A stretch of DNA of 64,000 bases from Apostichopus japonicus (taxonomy: Eukaryota; Echinodermata; Holothuroidea; Aspidochirotida; Stichopodidae), in assembly GCF_037975245.1 (NCBI RefSeq), contig NC_092569.1:27340668-27404667 (forward strand). The letters run 5' to 3'. This document shows, piece after piece, positions 1 through 12,664 of the stretch. The notes under the pieces were generated by a model. The model made no database searches and was not told the DNA's origin. It was given only the letters and a program-made list of their open reading frames with translations. The first letter of the stretch is position 1; each line of letters opens with the position of its first letter. The position numbers were made by a program, and so were the translations under genes.

Positions 1-113
1 ACTTCTTATAACCTTATACATCTTATATCCTTATAAATAAAACATAACCTTATACAATTCTTATAGTCTTATAAAATTTGTGATGCTATGGCCGGCTCCT
101 CTTTTATACGTAC

Positions 114-470
114 CCATCAAACAAACTTACCCTGGTCCTTCCTAGGAAAAGCTGTCTGAACACCAGTACAATGCTAATGTGGCTATCACTGAAAGCCTAA
201 TAGGCCTAGGGGGCCTAGGCCTATATATATGTTTTTTTAAATGCACTGGGCCTACAGTAAGTAGCCTTCAGAAATACAAGAATGTGTATACGTAATTATA
301 CAAAATACATGCAGGGCAATCAAACAAACTTATCATGGCCCTTGCTCTGAAAAGCTACCTGAACACCAGTACTATCCTTAAATGGATGTTACAAAAACGA
401 AGGCCTAATATAAATTAAATGCACTACGTAGAATTCAGCAGTACAGAATGTGTATATGTAATTAGAATGC
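114..470. repeat. Imperfect two-copy direct repeat (about 205 bp)
   Basis: Two diverged copies lie head to tail, at about 114-310 and 322-470. Each carries a stretch reading CAAACAAACTTA, then CTGAACACCAGTAC, then AATGCAC, and ends near GAATGTGTATA. No gene is seen in positions 1-484. The first 80 bases are made of short CTTATA-type AT-rich repeats. Confidence 0.6.
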
Positions 471-772
471 AATAGACTACACCTGGGCCTCGTTCCACAA
501 AGAGTTACGCTTGATCTTAAGTTTGATCGATCGTGCGTAAGTCAGCTGATCGAGCGTAAGTTTGATATCAAACTTATCTCCGTTCCACAAAGAAACTTAC
601 ACTTGATATCAAGCGTAAGTTCGATCCGATCATGCGTAACTTTAAGTAGTGATCCAGATCATTCGTAAGTATGATACTTTGCTATGGTAAGCAATTGATA
701 TACAATTTGTTTAGTTTCTTACTGTTTACATGCAGATGTAATAAAATGTAAATTTTATATACTTGTGCACAA

Positions 773-1850
773 ATGGCGTTATATTTGTATCAGCAAGCTG
801 GTCAACAACGTAATTATCGAATTTATCGTCGAATTCTACCAAGAGAGAGAATTTTTAGAGACAGACGGCAGCCTTTTGAACTTTACAATCATACCAAAGA
901 TAAAGGTTTACTAGGCTAGGCTGTATGACTTTGGCCAAGTTAGAACATCCCACCAACAGAAGTATGGCTCTGTCGGTCAGTTTGCAGGTTATCAATGCAC
1001 TAAGATTTCATGAATTACGATCAAAAAGTGCCTTAGCAGAGTGTGCCTATTTACATGGATGCAGCAAGTCATCTGCCTCACGGGCATTGAGGAGGGTAAC
1101 AAGAGCATTGGTTCAAATCCGAAATGATGAAATTCAGTTCCTAACCACTCCAGCCTCTGTGACCAAGGCTCGAGGGATTTATTTTTTTGGTAGCAGGATT
1201 TCCGCAGGTTGTGGGTACAGTATATGGGACATTGACTGGAATCCGCGGTTGTAACTATGGGCCGGATGAGTATGTATTTGTTAGCTGTACAGGTAAATAT
1301 GCAATCAATGAACAGTTAATTTGTAGTGCAAAATACAAAATCATCAATGTTGTAGCACGGTGGCCATGACAGTAGGATATTATGTGAAAGCCTTGTTAGG
1401 AGACAGTTTGAGGACCACCAACTTCAAGGGATACTTCTTGGGGACTTTGGTTATCCTCTACAGCCGTGGTTGATGACGCCTATTCAGAACTCGAAGAGAC
1501 CTCATTCAATAAGTAAGCTTATAAAAACCAAAACATATCGAGGTATGGTATCATATCTATATGGTATCTATTTATATACCGCTTTCTATTTGTCCAAAAA
1601 GCACACACACAAAATCACAAACTCAATAGTATCAGTTATTACTGTATATTGTAGTTCACCATACGGACAAAAATAGACATAAATTACTTAATAGTGAACA
1701 ATGAAATAAACAGCTGTCTTCAAATATATAGTTATTCTTTAATTGCTCAGACAAGGACACAAGCCAAGATTGAGCAAGTCAACAGCCAGCTCAAGAACAA
1801 ATTTTGATGTCTGCTTGGCGATGGCATGCAAATAGAACCAAAACTCTTCC
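773..1850 (+). pseudogene. HARBI1-like (PIF/Harbinger) DDE transposase pseudogene
   Basis: The relic begins with ATG at 773 (MALYLYQQAGQQRNY), stops at a TAG near 917, and resumes from about 925. Residues resembling a helix-turn-helix region (GCSKSSASRALRRV) precede the catalytic core. A frameshift at a T-run near 1182 moves the reading frame; the new frame reads GFPQVVGTVYGTLTGIRG, where the family normally has VDGT, so the first catalytic Asp is Tyr. It continues with KYAINEQLICSAKYKI, then a small deletion near 1365, then HDSRILCESL and LLGDFGYPLQPWLMTP, which keeps the second Asp. A final piece near 1745-1850 reads KIEQVNSQLKNKF with the third acidic residue (Glu), followed by a stop and LLGDG. 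Several stops and frameshifts plus the lost Asp make it inactive. Identification rests on motif order recalled from the HARBI1 family. Confidence 0.8.
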
Positions 1851-2498
1851 CTTATCCTTGTTTACTTAAAAAGAGGCAAATTAGTTTTGGCTGTATATAG
1901 TGTCAGCAAAGAATATGAATGTCATGTCAACCAAACATTTTGCATTTTCAAATACCACATGCATTCGAGCAAAAAAAAACAGTTCTGACATTCTAACATA
2001 ACAACTTAAAATCGCATTTTGAATTTAATTTAAGTTATATACTTTTTAAGAAAAAGTCGCCCAGGAAAGAACCTGGGCACGAACACCAAACTACTGAACG
2101 ACTGATCCGCTCTCAACCCTAGTCTCCTTGCATCGGGACTGTGACTGTGTGATCATCGTCGGGTGTGCATAACCATTCCCCTCGAAAGAGAACAGATACT
2201 ACACATGATCTTAGCAAAAGGGCAGAAAATTTAAGTTATGTTGACCATCAATTTAGTTCCAGTAGTATACACCCGATAGAAATTTAATATCTAAGGCAGA
2301 TAGTTTACAAGCTAAAAATTAGTATCTAAAGTTGACCTACAATGCTTTTACATAATGAACGGCTCAGAAATTACATTCAACTCAAAGATGGTTGGAAAGG
2401 CAGTGTACAATCCTTGATCATTAATATTATCTACAACTCCCTCTCAGATGGTTCCCCTATTCAAGTAGTAGTTCACTTGTATATGCAATAAAGCTACA

Positions 2499-3432
2499 TT
2501 AGTAAAAAAAAACCAATAGGCCTATATTCCACGTAGAAGAGTACACTATAGTGTAGGCTGTGTAATTATAACAGTGAGACAGTATAACTGGCTTCTTTGG
2601 CCTGGAATGAACTGTTGGGGCATGGGTTGACTGCCTGTTTGGTGACATTTCTGTTGGTGCATGTGAATCCTGTGAATAGAGCAAATGAAACAATTGATCA
2701 ATTACAACATACTCCTTTAACCCTTCCATTATGGATGCTGTCCTCTTTATAAGACGTAACAATATAATAATTGCACATAATTTAAAATTCTGTGAAAGGA
2801 TTTTTTCACTTTGGAAAAGGTAACTATTTTTCCTTTTTATTCCCTTTATCTTTTTCAAAATTATTCATCAAGGGTACCAAAAACATATTGTGCATGATAT
2901 TAAGTTAGAGTGCTGTAAGTTTTTCTAGGCTTTCACAATTTGACTTCTGGTGATCACAAATGACCTTTAACCTCCACCAAAAACCATAGGCTTCTTGTAC
3001 TCAAATTCAAATTGGGTCTTTTAACATGTATATCAAAAATAAATTGTACCTGTGATGACTCGCTTAAAAAGCAGTCAAAGGGTCGGTCTTTGATGTCTCC
3101 AGAGCAGGGCCTCGTAAACAGGGCTGTATACAGCTGCTGGCCCTCCACCTAAAATAAAATGATATTAACAATGTTATCAATTTGGATTTTACTATGTGTC
3201 AAGAAAACGTGATGGATGTGAGGTGCCAATAAATTGCTATTTACCTGTTGCATGTTTAGCTCTTTTATATTTTTTGGCCAAAATCTTCAAATCTGACCAC
3301 TTCATTTTTAGTTCAGAAGCAATGTCCAGCTCGACCAAACAATTTATCACGATATTCTTTCACAAACAGGCAAAGAATAAACATTTCTTGCCGGGAAAAA
3401 TTTTCTTCCTGGATTTCTTTCTTTTGAGTTAG
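2499..3432 (-). pseudogene. Myb/SANT-like second protein of the Harbinger element (relic)
   Basis: On the minus strand from about 3432, the sequence reads NFSRQEMFILCLFVKEY and then RDKLFGRAGHCF before a stop. In the next frame it reads KWSDLKILAKKYKRAKHATG. This order (F-x-x-E, a helix, LFG, then KW-x-DLK) resembles the Myb/SANT-like domain of NAIF1 and of the accessory proteins encoded by Harbinger elements. Downstream minus-strand pieces at 3148-2954 (GQQLYTALF) and 2858-2499 (SHAPTEMSPNRQSTHAPT) probably derive from the rest of the same gene. The frames are broken by stops and shifts. In the family this protein helps DNA binding and nuclear entry of the transposase; here it is a fossil. 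Confidence 0.55.
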
Positions 3433-4949
3433 ACTAGGAAAAATGGTTACTGTGAAAATTGTCAAGTTATCATTAACGACTGAAGAACACTGTGCTCTAA
3501 ACTTAATGAGCCAGCCTTGCCAATACCAGACTAAACCCTGTGACCTCTTTTTTGAGTTCCAACAGTCAATGGCTATAGGCAAGCAGCACACACAGCTGCT
3601 CATCCCATTGAACAGCTTTAATTGTAATAACTTCTCAAGCCATGTCCCTTGACATATGATCACTTTAAACGTGTTTGTATTTTGTAGTAGAGTGCCAGCC
3701 CGACTTAGCTACTCTGGCCTTGTCTAAGTGGGCAGATAAAGTTGCTTGCTTTGTGTGCACCTAGCAAGGAAGGTCCATAATAACAAAAACCCTGTTTACC
3801 TGCAGTGTTGCCTTTCAAAAAGACGATTTTCGATTTAACAATGCTTTAGGCCTAGACTGAAACAATCCAAAATAAATCATTTTACATCACTAAGGATGTA
3901 AACTCCCGGTCAGCTCAAGTTCAGCCAAAAGAAACATAGTGTATACCATGGACTCATGGAGCTATCTGTTTATAAGCTCCATGGGTATACAAATCAGACG
4001 TTAGTGTGTGTAGGTTAGGCCCTGTAGACTTACAGTAGGCTGTTACTGCTTTTATTTTTGTTTTGTGGACTTTAGGCTAGCAAGGCCTCAGTCGGAAGCA
4101 AGGTGACTTTCACTTTTGTTCAGAATTAAGCCTATAAGTATAACTTAAGGGGTGCAAGTCCAATAACTATACCTCTCTCTTTAGTCTGGATTCTGGACTT
4201 CATACAGAGTTCCTTACTACGAAATTGTGACAATTTATCAATATCAGTCAATGATCCCACTTGTAATCATTAGCCGGGTACCGTTATAGGCCTAAGTATA
4301 CTTGTATAGTCTTGTAATAATAAGTGTCCGTGTAATAATACAGGCGTATACTTATGTAGTTTATCCTTTATACAGTAGTCATTTGCTAATATAAATTTGT
4401 GCTACTGCTAGGCCTAAACTTTAGAAAAGACGTAGGCAGGCCTAACGTTGTCCCGTGTATTCCTCTAGGCACTAGTACATAGCCTACATATAACACTGAC
4501 TGCCTGTATTAAACTAATTTAACGTACGCAAAGACTACCAAGTTGGCGGATAAAATGCGGTCTACGGAGGATCTTTCAATGATTTTGAGTCGTAACACAC
4601 AACGAACCAGTGCAATAAAATATGGCAAAGGTTATTCTTGTAAAGATTGTGGTTAAATGTTTATTCTGACACATTTATCTGTTATTTACTCACCATTTTG
4701 ATGACATATAATGCGCCGACAGGTTGTTCGCCGTGTCAAAACTTCGGAGACACAAGTTATTTGAGGTCACGAAAGGTCACAGTAGCCTCGTCCACTAACC
4801 AAATATTAATTAAAATCATGCGTAGCGTAAGTTTGATTTTGTGGAACGCTACTTAGCGATCGAACTTACGCTACGATCAATCGCATGAGAATCGAACTTA
4901 AGTTTGATCTTAAGATCAAGCGTAAGTTAGTCTTTGTGGAACGGGGCCC

Positions 4950-6031
4950 TGGCGTACCTAACTACAGTAAAGAAAATTGGTCGCGAGGGTAGCCATTTTC
5001 GTATATCTAACATAACATAGCTGCCATGAGTCATAGCCAATCTGCTACAAAACAGACTTGGGGGCGGGGCTTAATCATCAAAAACGGACCTTTTTACTAA
5101 AAGTAGTGGCGGCAGCTCAGTCTTGTTTTAAGAAAGAAAAATCATTTAAACATCAAATAAAGCAATTAAAAGCCATAAAATGTCATATACAGCTAGTAAA
5201 ATTCTTATTAATACCTACCTGTAAACAACAAATGAAAGTTTAAAATGTTAATAAAATATATAATACATAGGACCCTATCCTTGACGATACCACTGTTGAA
5301 AGACAATTCTATTCTATTCTCTTTCATAAAACATAAGTTTGGAGCGTGTGCAAAAATGGGTTGTTTCAACTGAATTTCAGTCCAAATTGGACCGATTTGG
5401 ATATAAATCGGTGAAAAAGTCATAGAATGAGATAAAATTCTCGAATAAAAAATAGTAACTTTTGTTGGCCTATATGATATATGCTTGCTCTGAAAATTCC
5501 AGAGAAAAAGAACTTTATATGAAGACGCTGAAAATTTTTTAAGAGAAGAGAGAGTCCCACTTACTGTTACAATATCTCTATACATGTAATGTATTGAGAT
5601 AAAAAGGAAGTTCAATCATCATTTTAGCTTTAATCTGTTAGCAGAAAGGCATAATTTGAAATTGATAAAGATCATTTGTATGTTTTCCAAATTGAGTGAG
5701 GCTTCACTGTGCTATGTGTCATGCTGTCATTTCTAAGACAAAAATAATTTTCTGTGCAACGAACAGTCAGTGTCTGTTGGGCCCACATAAAATGTGAGAA
5801 AAGCTGTCACTCACAGACATCTCTGAAAAGGAATTGTTCCAACTCAACATAGGAATGTCATACACAAAAAACATATCAACCCAACAAAGCAACTGTATGT
5901 CACTTTCAGATAGAGGAGGTATCCTGAGGGATTTTAATTGTTTTACATTTTTTTTAATTTGATTTCGGATCTAGATACCTCTATTGAACATCACCAAACA
6001 GAAATTGATGAACCTCTGGAAAAACAACTCC
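4950..6031. other. No recognised gene
   Basis: AT-rich unique-looking sequence. Short ORFs here show no family resemblance. I see no repeats beyond simple runs. Confidence 0.5.
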
Positions 6032-7112
6032 TCTGATCACAAGGGCGGCGGAAGTACTTTTAATCTGGGGGGGGGGGGGACACCAACGTCGAAGGGCACT
6101 TTATAGAAATTCGATTGGACTGATGCAGCCTGATATTTAGTACCCTTTATAACTCTTATTGTATTATCTTATTTGCGTATACACATCACTGCATCAACGC
6201 CCCCCTCCCCCTCAAGGAAACAATGCATACTAGCACTGCAATATCCAATGTGCAAATTGGGAAACAAGGAACAAGTTTTCTTTCGAGACAAAATGAGGTG
6301 AAATCATTATCAAGTCCAAGTCCCTGCACACGCGATCGATACATGCATGAAAGCAAATGAAATATGTCAAAATACGAAAGGATGGGGTAGGTTATGGGAT
6401 ATTAAAACTATACTCATTATTTATAGTAGGCTATAAATGGCTTCTGCTTATTACAAAGTCACAATGTAATATAGCAATGCATTTTTGGAAATGCACTAGG
6501 ATTTTTTGGGCAAATTGAATATGCATAATGGCACCCACCAGAATGTTAGAAGCCTTGTGGTAGTAAACATAGGAGTAGGAGGCGGGGGGCCCCCCAACCA
6601 AACATTTTTGTGAAAATTCGGGCAATATGCTGAGAATTTTTCGGGCACCTACTGAAAGAAAAATAATTTGCTATGTGTTTTTCAATTGTTATACTGATAT
6701 TATTATGATCATGATTGTTGTAATGACTTTCCCAATAATTCTAACCAATATAGAAGGGTAATAACACGGCAAATGATTGTATTTTATTGGCATGCGATGT
6801 AATAACCGATGCATGCCTATATGATATGCACATTAACATGTTGAACGCGCGCAGAGCGCGCGAAAAATTCGGGTAATATTCTTCGGGCAAGTGTTACAGC
6901 CCCCCAAATCAAATTGGGCCCCTACGCCTATGGTAGTAAACATATAAAACTTCCCGAAATATTTCAATAGACGTGGGTTTCGCTTTGTAAACTCTTTTTT
7001 TTTTATAGAAATTTTAATGTAGAAAAAGGGCACATTTTTAACCTGAGGAAAAGTGGGGGGGCACGTGCCCCCTGTGCCCCCCCCCCCCGGTTCCGCCGCC
7101 CTTGTCTGATCA
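6032..7112. mobile_element. Non-autonomous hAT-type element with target duplication
   Basis: The element spans 6040-7104 (1065 bp). Its ends are CAAGGGCGGCGGAA and the inverse TTCCGCCGCCCTTG, each followed inward by a G or C homopolymer. It is flanked by a perfect 8-bp direct repeat TCTGATCA at 6032-6039 and 7105-7112. An 8-bp target duplication with short inverted ends is the signature of the hAT superfamily. There is no transposase ORF, so it would have moved in trans. A second element is nested inside (6572-6930). Confidence 0.82.
6558..6944. mobile_element. Nested 359-bp element with 14-bp flanking direct repeats
   Basis: A 14-bp repeat, TGGTAGTAAACATA, occurs at 6558-6571 and again at 6931-6944. 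The segment between starts GGAGTAGGAGGCGGGGGG and ends CCCCTACGCCTA, roughly inverted to each other. It contains internal GCGCGC-rich and TTCGGGCA repeats. It therefore looks like an insertion into the surrounding hAT element. A 14-bp duplication is longer than is usual for cut-and-paste elements, so the class is uncertain. Similar end sequences occur near 34806 and 35020. Confidence 0.6.
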
Positions 7113-9681
7113 TCAAAGTTGGCTTCTTCCTCATCAAGGTCACAGAATGTGCTACCAGAGGAGTGTATATTCTATAATATGAAGGAAGGCCTTTAGCAAA
7201 TCTAACTAACTAGCAATTATAATTTATTTCCAGAGTCATCATCAAATTGCTTAAAAAAGTATCATCTATTTGCAAGTACCCCATGTTTTTGTTGCTTTCA
7301 AATGTGAAATATAATTACATAAGTGAAACAAGTGTGAAAAATTAGTGGGGATATACATTGGTGTACATACAGAAATGCACATTGATGAAAAATATTAATT
7401 CTAATAAAAAAACAACTTCCCACTTCGTTTGACCTAAAGTACATACAGTTAATGTGTTTTAGCTGCCAGTTGGTCATCATATCAGTCGACCTCAATTATC
7501 TAGGCTACATGTCACTGTTTTCAGTCACATGTGCTTTCGATGCGGACAGTGATATAAGTATTACAGGTCATGTGACATTTGTTCATCAACTCAGCTGGAT
7601 CAGATTGTGCTTCAGATTGTGTCTTCCCTCCCGTTCTGAATCGTTTGGTCTGGTAGTAGCCCTGGCTCCGATCATGATGTGGTCGTACTTGTATCTGTTC
7701 TGTATTCATCTTTCATACACTATTGTATGTATAGTTATAGGACTCTATTTCGGTATTGAGACCTTGTTTGTGACCATTTCGTTTAAGCGCATGTTTTCTA
7801 CCTATTATTGAGGGCTTCGTGCCGATGTATTGTTTGCACCGTGGCTGATTATAGTAATAGATTGCAAAATCTCAGCGCTCCCTCTCTACTCTTTAATCTA
7901 TGTGTTATATTCTTTGCATGTAATAGCGAGGTTCAAGGCTCATCGTTATTAACATATGTCCATCGAAGACGCATTTGTTTCCATACCACCACCAGTCCTC
8001 AGTAGGGAATATTCAGGCACCACCCCCCCATACCCCGAATCTTAGACTGAATTAACGTTACAATATGCCCTATAATTTATACAGAAAGCTGAAGCCAGTG
8101 TATCATGAATTTCTGACCACCAGAAATCTATTTATACCACAGAAACCAAAGAAAAGTTGTAATGAAACTGGTCTCAATCAAGAATAATACATTCCTATAA
8201 AGGTTCGTGGTCAGAGCTCAAGTAGATATAGAGATATCACAGCTAAAGTTCCTTCTGGTCAATCCTCAAAAACAACAAAATGTTTGGTTACCTTGGCAAC
8301 AGCACTACTTTCTGAAGTCATCATAATAGCATTGAGTATTCTATGATACCATAGTTCACATGTGTATGTAACTTTCAGTCATAAATTATTACATACAACC
8401 TCTGTATTGTTTCTTAAACAGGTCGGTAGATTTTCTCAAAAAGTCTAATCGACGAGTAAAGGGCGCCCTCTATTTGGTTTTCTGTTAATTGTTCCCCCAG
8501 TCAGCATTGGACAAATATCAAATTTGGTGGGCTTTTTGTTCTCCAGAAGACCATCCATAGCGATTGTTTTATATTACTCTACTCTTCCACCCTGGCTATT
8601 AAAAAAAAAATTCCAAATTCATCATAGCCATATATGGGCAGCTAGCAGCCATTTTGGTTCTTGGCACAGCCGTGTGCACATTTGGTCGCTGCCAACAAAC
8701 AGAAAACCGAACCTTATATCAAATTGTACTCATTTTCACTCAAATCAAGTATTCCCTAAAAAATTGAGCAAAATCCAAAAACTAAGCACTTTTTTGGCAC
8801 ATGGAAGACGGCCTATTGGTTGTTTAATTGCGAACGGCCATTCCACAGTTAAACTGTAACCAGGCCTCTAGGACTGATTGGTGCACAAATCATGATATTC
8901 TTTTACCACGTTTGGTTAGTTGTAAAAACTCATTCGCAAAAGTCAAGCAATTGCTTATGCAACAGTATAATCAGTTGTATGCTTGCGCAAAGTTATCATT
9001 TAGGGCCTATTTCTTTTCGTTTTGTTTACCCAATTGTCTTAACAAATTTTTGTGACAATTATTATAAATTTCCACCTTTTATCGCCCTGCCTATCATAAA
9101 AGATAACAACAGATCACTAAAGCTTAGAGAGGTAGTCTGGTTTGCATGCATGGGACACTATAAAATGCAATTATTGGACTATAGCATATAGCCGAGCCTA
9201 CTTCTAGAGGAAAGTGGCACTAATACTGTGCATAACAAATTCACGTTCATTAATTTTGGTTGGTAAGAACAGATATTGAAGGCCTGATAGTACTTTTTTA
9301 TGTGTGGCATATTCTCTACATGCCAAACCTTACTGCAGAAGAAAACTTCTTAAATATCTATATAGACCCCACTTGTGGCCATGCAATATGTACAACAATG
9401 GGAATATTCCATTTCAAACACTGATATAGAGTTGTAATTAATTTTAAGGCACTTCAGCTAGAACTACCAATTGTGCAGCCCATATATTTGTGCGTGTTTG
9501 TTTGTGTTTTTTTTTTGGGGGGGGGGGCAAAAAAACATGATATCTCATTGATCATGAATTTTCTTATCTCTTTGAAGGTGTTCATCTTTGCGCGGCATAG
9601 ATAAACCAGACAACAGACTATGTCTATTGTCTTGATTCTATTGCAAAACTATCAACGTTGATGTAACAAGTTATGTTCAAC
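7113..9681. other. No recognised gene
   Basis: Nothing recognisable. Open frames at 7452-7811 and 8524-8859 look like chance ORFs: no family motifs and no flanking splice logic. Confidence 0.5.
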
Positions 9682-9759
9682 AGGATGTCAAAGCGTCTTT
9701 GTCATGTACACCTACGAACAAGTCTCCATAGCATTCCTGTAACTGGATTATGGAAACAG
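9682..9759 (+). CDS. Integrase-like exon A
   Basis: Open block ending in TGG AAA CAG followed by donor GTAAAT. HSIPVTGLWKQ matches the conserved segment that directly precedes the integrase core in gypsy-type polyproteins. The upstream edge (acceptor TTCAACAG near 9682) is less certain. Confidence 0.5.
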
Positions 9760-11955
9760 GTAAATATTCAATCTGTTTTAATTGCACAGGATGTCCGCAG
9801 TATGCCATGAAGGTTTAGTTTAGTTAATGTCCCTCTTTCTGGACAAATTAAACATTTACAAGTTTAAAGGTACAGTAGTCTGTATTGGCCCTAAATTTTG
9901 GCCACTTTAATTGCTAGAAGTTTTCAAAAAGTACTTTCCTGGGGGTAATAACCCTTTAAATTGTGCTCAGACATTTTAAATGATGACACGAGATGATTGA
10001 ATGTCCCAGTGAGGTAAATTTCCTCCAGGGAAATAAACATACTTACAGAATTTTGTCCATAGTGAAAATTTGGCATATTTATTTATACAGCAAACCTTTA
10101 AGCCACACTCTGGCCTAACTGCAGAGCAACCATCAATATAGGCATATAATTGTAAGATGCAAAAAGTGGCGTATCACTTTTCTGGTTCAGTGGTTGAAGC
10201 GATTGTAAATATATGGTACAGTATGGTGTAAGTTACATTTTCATGTTTGCAAGGTAAAACTAATTGGCCTAAATCCACCAACACCCTGTTTCGATCAGAT
10301 ATCCCACTGTTTTTATCGAGATCTGTGTACAGAATGAAGCAATGGAATAGAACAACAGTCAAGGCAAAGCCTGCAACTTGTATTTTTTTTTAAATTAGCA
10401 CCTAAATGCTGTCTTCTTTCTTAACAGGTTGGTGTTGATCTTATTGGTCCTCTACCAGTGACAGCTGCCAAGCGACTGTACATGATAACACTGTCTGACT
10501 TCTATTCAAAGTGGCCTGAGACTAAGGCAGTGCCTGACAAGACTGCAGCATCAACTTCTGATTTCATTACTGATGTGATGATGAGGTAAGCATGTCTTAA
10601 AAAGTGAATAATTTTCTGTAGTTAGTTCCAATATGAATGGCATCATATCTGTTATTTGTACCATGCAAATAGGTATTAAGCATACAGAAAGGTCACGAAG
10701 GTAGGTGAGAACCAAGAAAGTGTACTGTAAATCTTTGCAGGTTAAGTCCCCATTAACAAGTTTATATGTAAGTAGTTTTTGTTCCTATATTTACTTGCAA
10801 AGGTTCCACCTCTGGTTCTTAGGTAGCATATAGCCTGACAATTGTTGTCATTTGATTTACATCCCCAAGAAGTGATTTTGGCTGGACATGTTTCACTGCA
10901 GCAGACACAGTTTATTTGTTCAAACAAATGATGAGTAAATAATTAAGACCACATTCCACAGCTATACACCACCTATTGTGTGTTGTTTTTCAAAAAGGTG
11001 TTGGAAAGTTTGATATTGTAACCACAGGAACTTTTCTGTTTAGAAAGTGTGAACTTATTACTACTTGGCTGTTTTGAAAGGAACCTCGACAAGATAAGAG
11101 AGATAATGTATCGACTGAGTTTTGGTACCATTTCTCTGTTAGGTCCGTTGTGGAAATTGCTAAATGTGTTTGTGTGTGTGGTGGGGGATATTTCCTGAAA
11201 CCTGGGAGAGGGACCCCTTTTTCTTTGACAAAATAAGGCAATGTTTAGGTCTCTTGATGCAAAATGATGTATAATAGTACATTTTACCATAATAATGGTT
11301 AGCTAGCATTATTTGTTTTTTGCATTTGGGTCATACAGAGGGTGTTTGGAACCCCCATGGATCCTGATTCAGGACAATTAATGTTTGATCGGCATTAAAC
11401 AGTCATACCATGCACACATACATCAATAGAGCACCAAAAGTCAACCTTCTGTTGTATCCTAGCTTAATCTAATTTGATAAATTTCTGATATTAAATTTAA
11501 TTAATATGTCACAAATGTTGTATTGGCTCATGTGGTTAAAACTTTTCAGGTTTGGTAGTGAACTGTACAATATAGCGCCAAAATTATGACATGCGATCTC
11601 CAATTAAAAAAATGGAGCCAGTAATCCCATAAACATGTAGGTGTCACAATAAAACATCCAATTAACTCAATGGCTAAGCATAGTTCAGTTGTACACTATA
11701 CAGTCTACACTTAACCAATATAGTGAATGTTAATTATCTTTGTAGTGGAGCTTACACATAACCTTTCAAGATGATAATTTATTTTATATATGACTTACAG
11801 TGTGGCATTCACTACTCATAATATTGCTTTCAACTTTTATTTTGCACAGATTTGGTTGTACTGATATCTCATATCTGACCACCAATGGAGGGAGTATGTA
11901 TGAAGTTAACAAAAGACCCCAGAAGACATGTCTAAACAATTTTCTTGGCAGTTAA
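9682..11955 (+). CDS. Intron-split retroviral-type integrase core (gypsy-derived), partial
   Basis: Three exon-like blocks join in phase. Block one (about 9682-9759) ends HSIPVTGLWKQ at CAG|GTAAAT. Block two (10428-10585) begins after TTAACAG and reads VGVDLIGPLP, then SDFYSKWPETKAVPDKTA, ending at GAG|GTAAGC. Block three begins at 11850 after TTTGCACAG; the split codon AG+A gives Arg and the text continues FGCTDISYLTTNGG and EVNK before a stop at 11953-11955. This order matches the integrase core of Ty3/gypsy elements and of host genes derived from them. The first Asp of the catalytic triad is present (VDLIGPLP). The second, normally in a SDQG/TDQG-like motif, is replaced (YLTTNGG). No upstream zinc-binding domain and no third catalytic Glu were found, so it is either a domesticated gene fragment or a decaying copy. 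Confidence 0.55.
10428..10585 (+). CDS. Integrase-like exon B
   Basis: 158 nt between acceptor TTAACAG and donor GTAAGC, open throughout, entering in phase 0 and leaving in phase 2. It carries VGVDLIGPLP with the first catalytic Asp and YSKWPETKAVPDKTA. Confidence 0.65.
11850..11955 (+). CDS. Integrase-like exon C (3' limit uncertain)
   Basis: Starts after TTTGCACAG and completes the Arg codon left by exon B. FGCTDISYLTTNGG aligns with the RHGC...ITDQG region, but the Asp is missing. The frame then runs to a TAA at 11953. A donor-like GTATGT lies at 11894, so the coding part may end earlier. Confidence 0.4.
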
Positions 11956-12664
11956 CTTGTTACCGACAACAATCTTGTCTTTCACTCTAACATATCATGA
12001 GAGAAAAATTCGTCGGCTGCTATACGTTTAAGCAAAGTCAGGCCATTGACTTTTCACTGCCAGTCGTTCGGTGGAAATCCATATATTTGCAGTTCAAGTT
12101 GAAGGGTTGTGACGCTCGAAATTCTTTATCACCTCATTACTTCATTAAATAACAAATACGAAGGCGTGTTTCTTGGTTCTGGAAATTGTGTTCAAGATAA
12201 GTTCTCATAGTAAAACATATAACCGACCATATTCTGCTTCCTGTTGTAACTTTTGCTGTTATGGATTTCTGTGTAAGTCTTAACGAAAAACCCATTGGAT
12301 ACATGAGAATCAGCTATTTTATTTGTAATTTACAATCAAGATTTAACTTTTGACGGTATCAAGTTACACATTTAAGCATTTTATAGGTAATCCTACTGTT
12401 TGTGGAAAGCAGTTCAAGGGGGGATTCTAATAGGGAAACTTCTGCATGGTTTTATTGAGGTCTTTACCAAACTCTAAAGAGGATGTTCTTCATGTGGATT
12501 ATGAGAGTTTCAAGTACATATTGTTTGAAGAAGAGTGACAGTAGTATATCATTCTAATCAAGCAATACCTCCCTGCTTGAAGGATGCTCTAGAAAGCGTG
12601 GATTATCTTTAGTTGCATCAGAGCTACAAAGGGAGAGTCATCATTCCAGTTAAATTTCCCCATG
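11956..12664. other. No recognised gene
   Basis: Unique AT-rich sequence with no supported feature. Confidence 0.5.

Larger units (their letters stand above)
485..4949. mobile_element. Decayed PIF/Harbinger DNA transposon, about 4.5 kb
   Basis: The ends form long imperfect terminal inverted repeats. The left end reads GGGCCTCGTTCCACAAAGA and the reverse complement of the right end reads GGGCCCCGTTCCACAAAGA. Both ends then run through TTACGCTTGATCTTAAG-like sequence. A second GTTCCACAAA motif sits about 90 bp inside each end (near 582 left and 4840 right), so each inverted repeat is itself a duplicated module. Inside are a PIF/Harbinger-type transposase relic on the plus strand and a Myb/SANT-like relic on the minus strand, the two-gene layout known for this superfamily. 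I could not find the expected 3-bp target duplication. Both genes are broken, so the copy cannot be autonomous. Confidence 0.8.

Noticed and set aside
7452-8859. ORFs of 111-119 aa
   Set aside because: No family motif, no splice context and composition consistent with chance frames.
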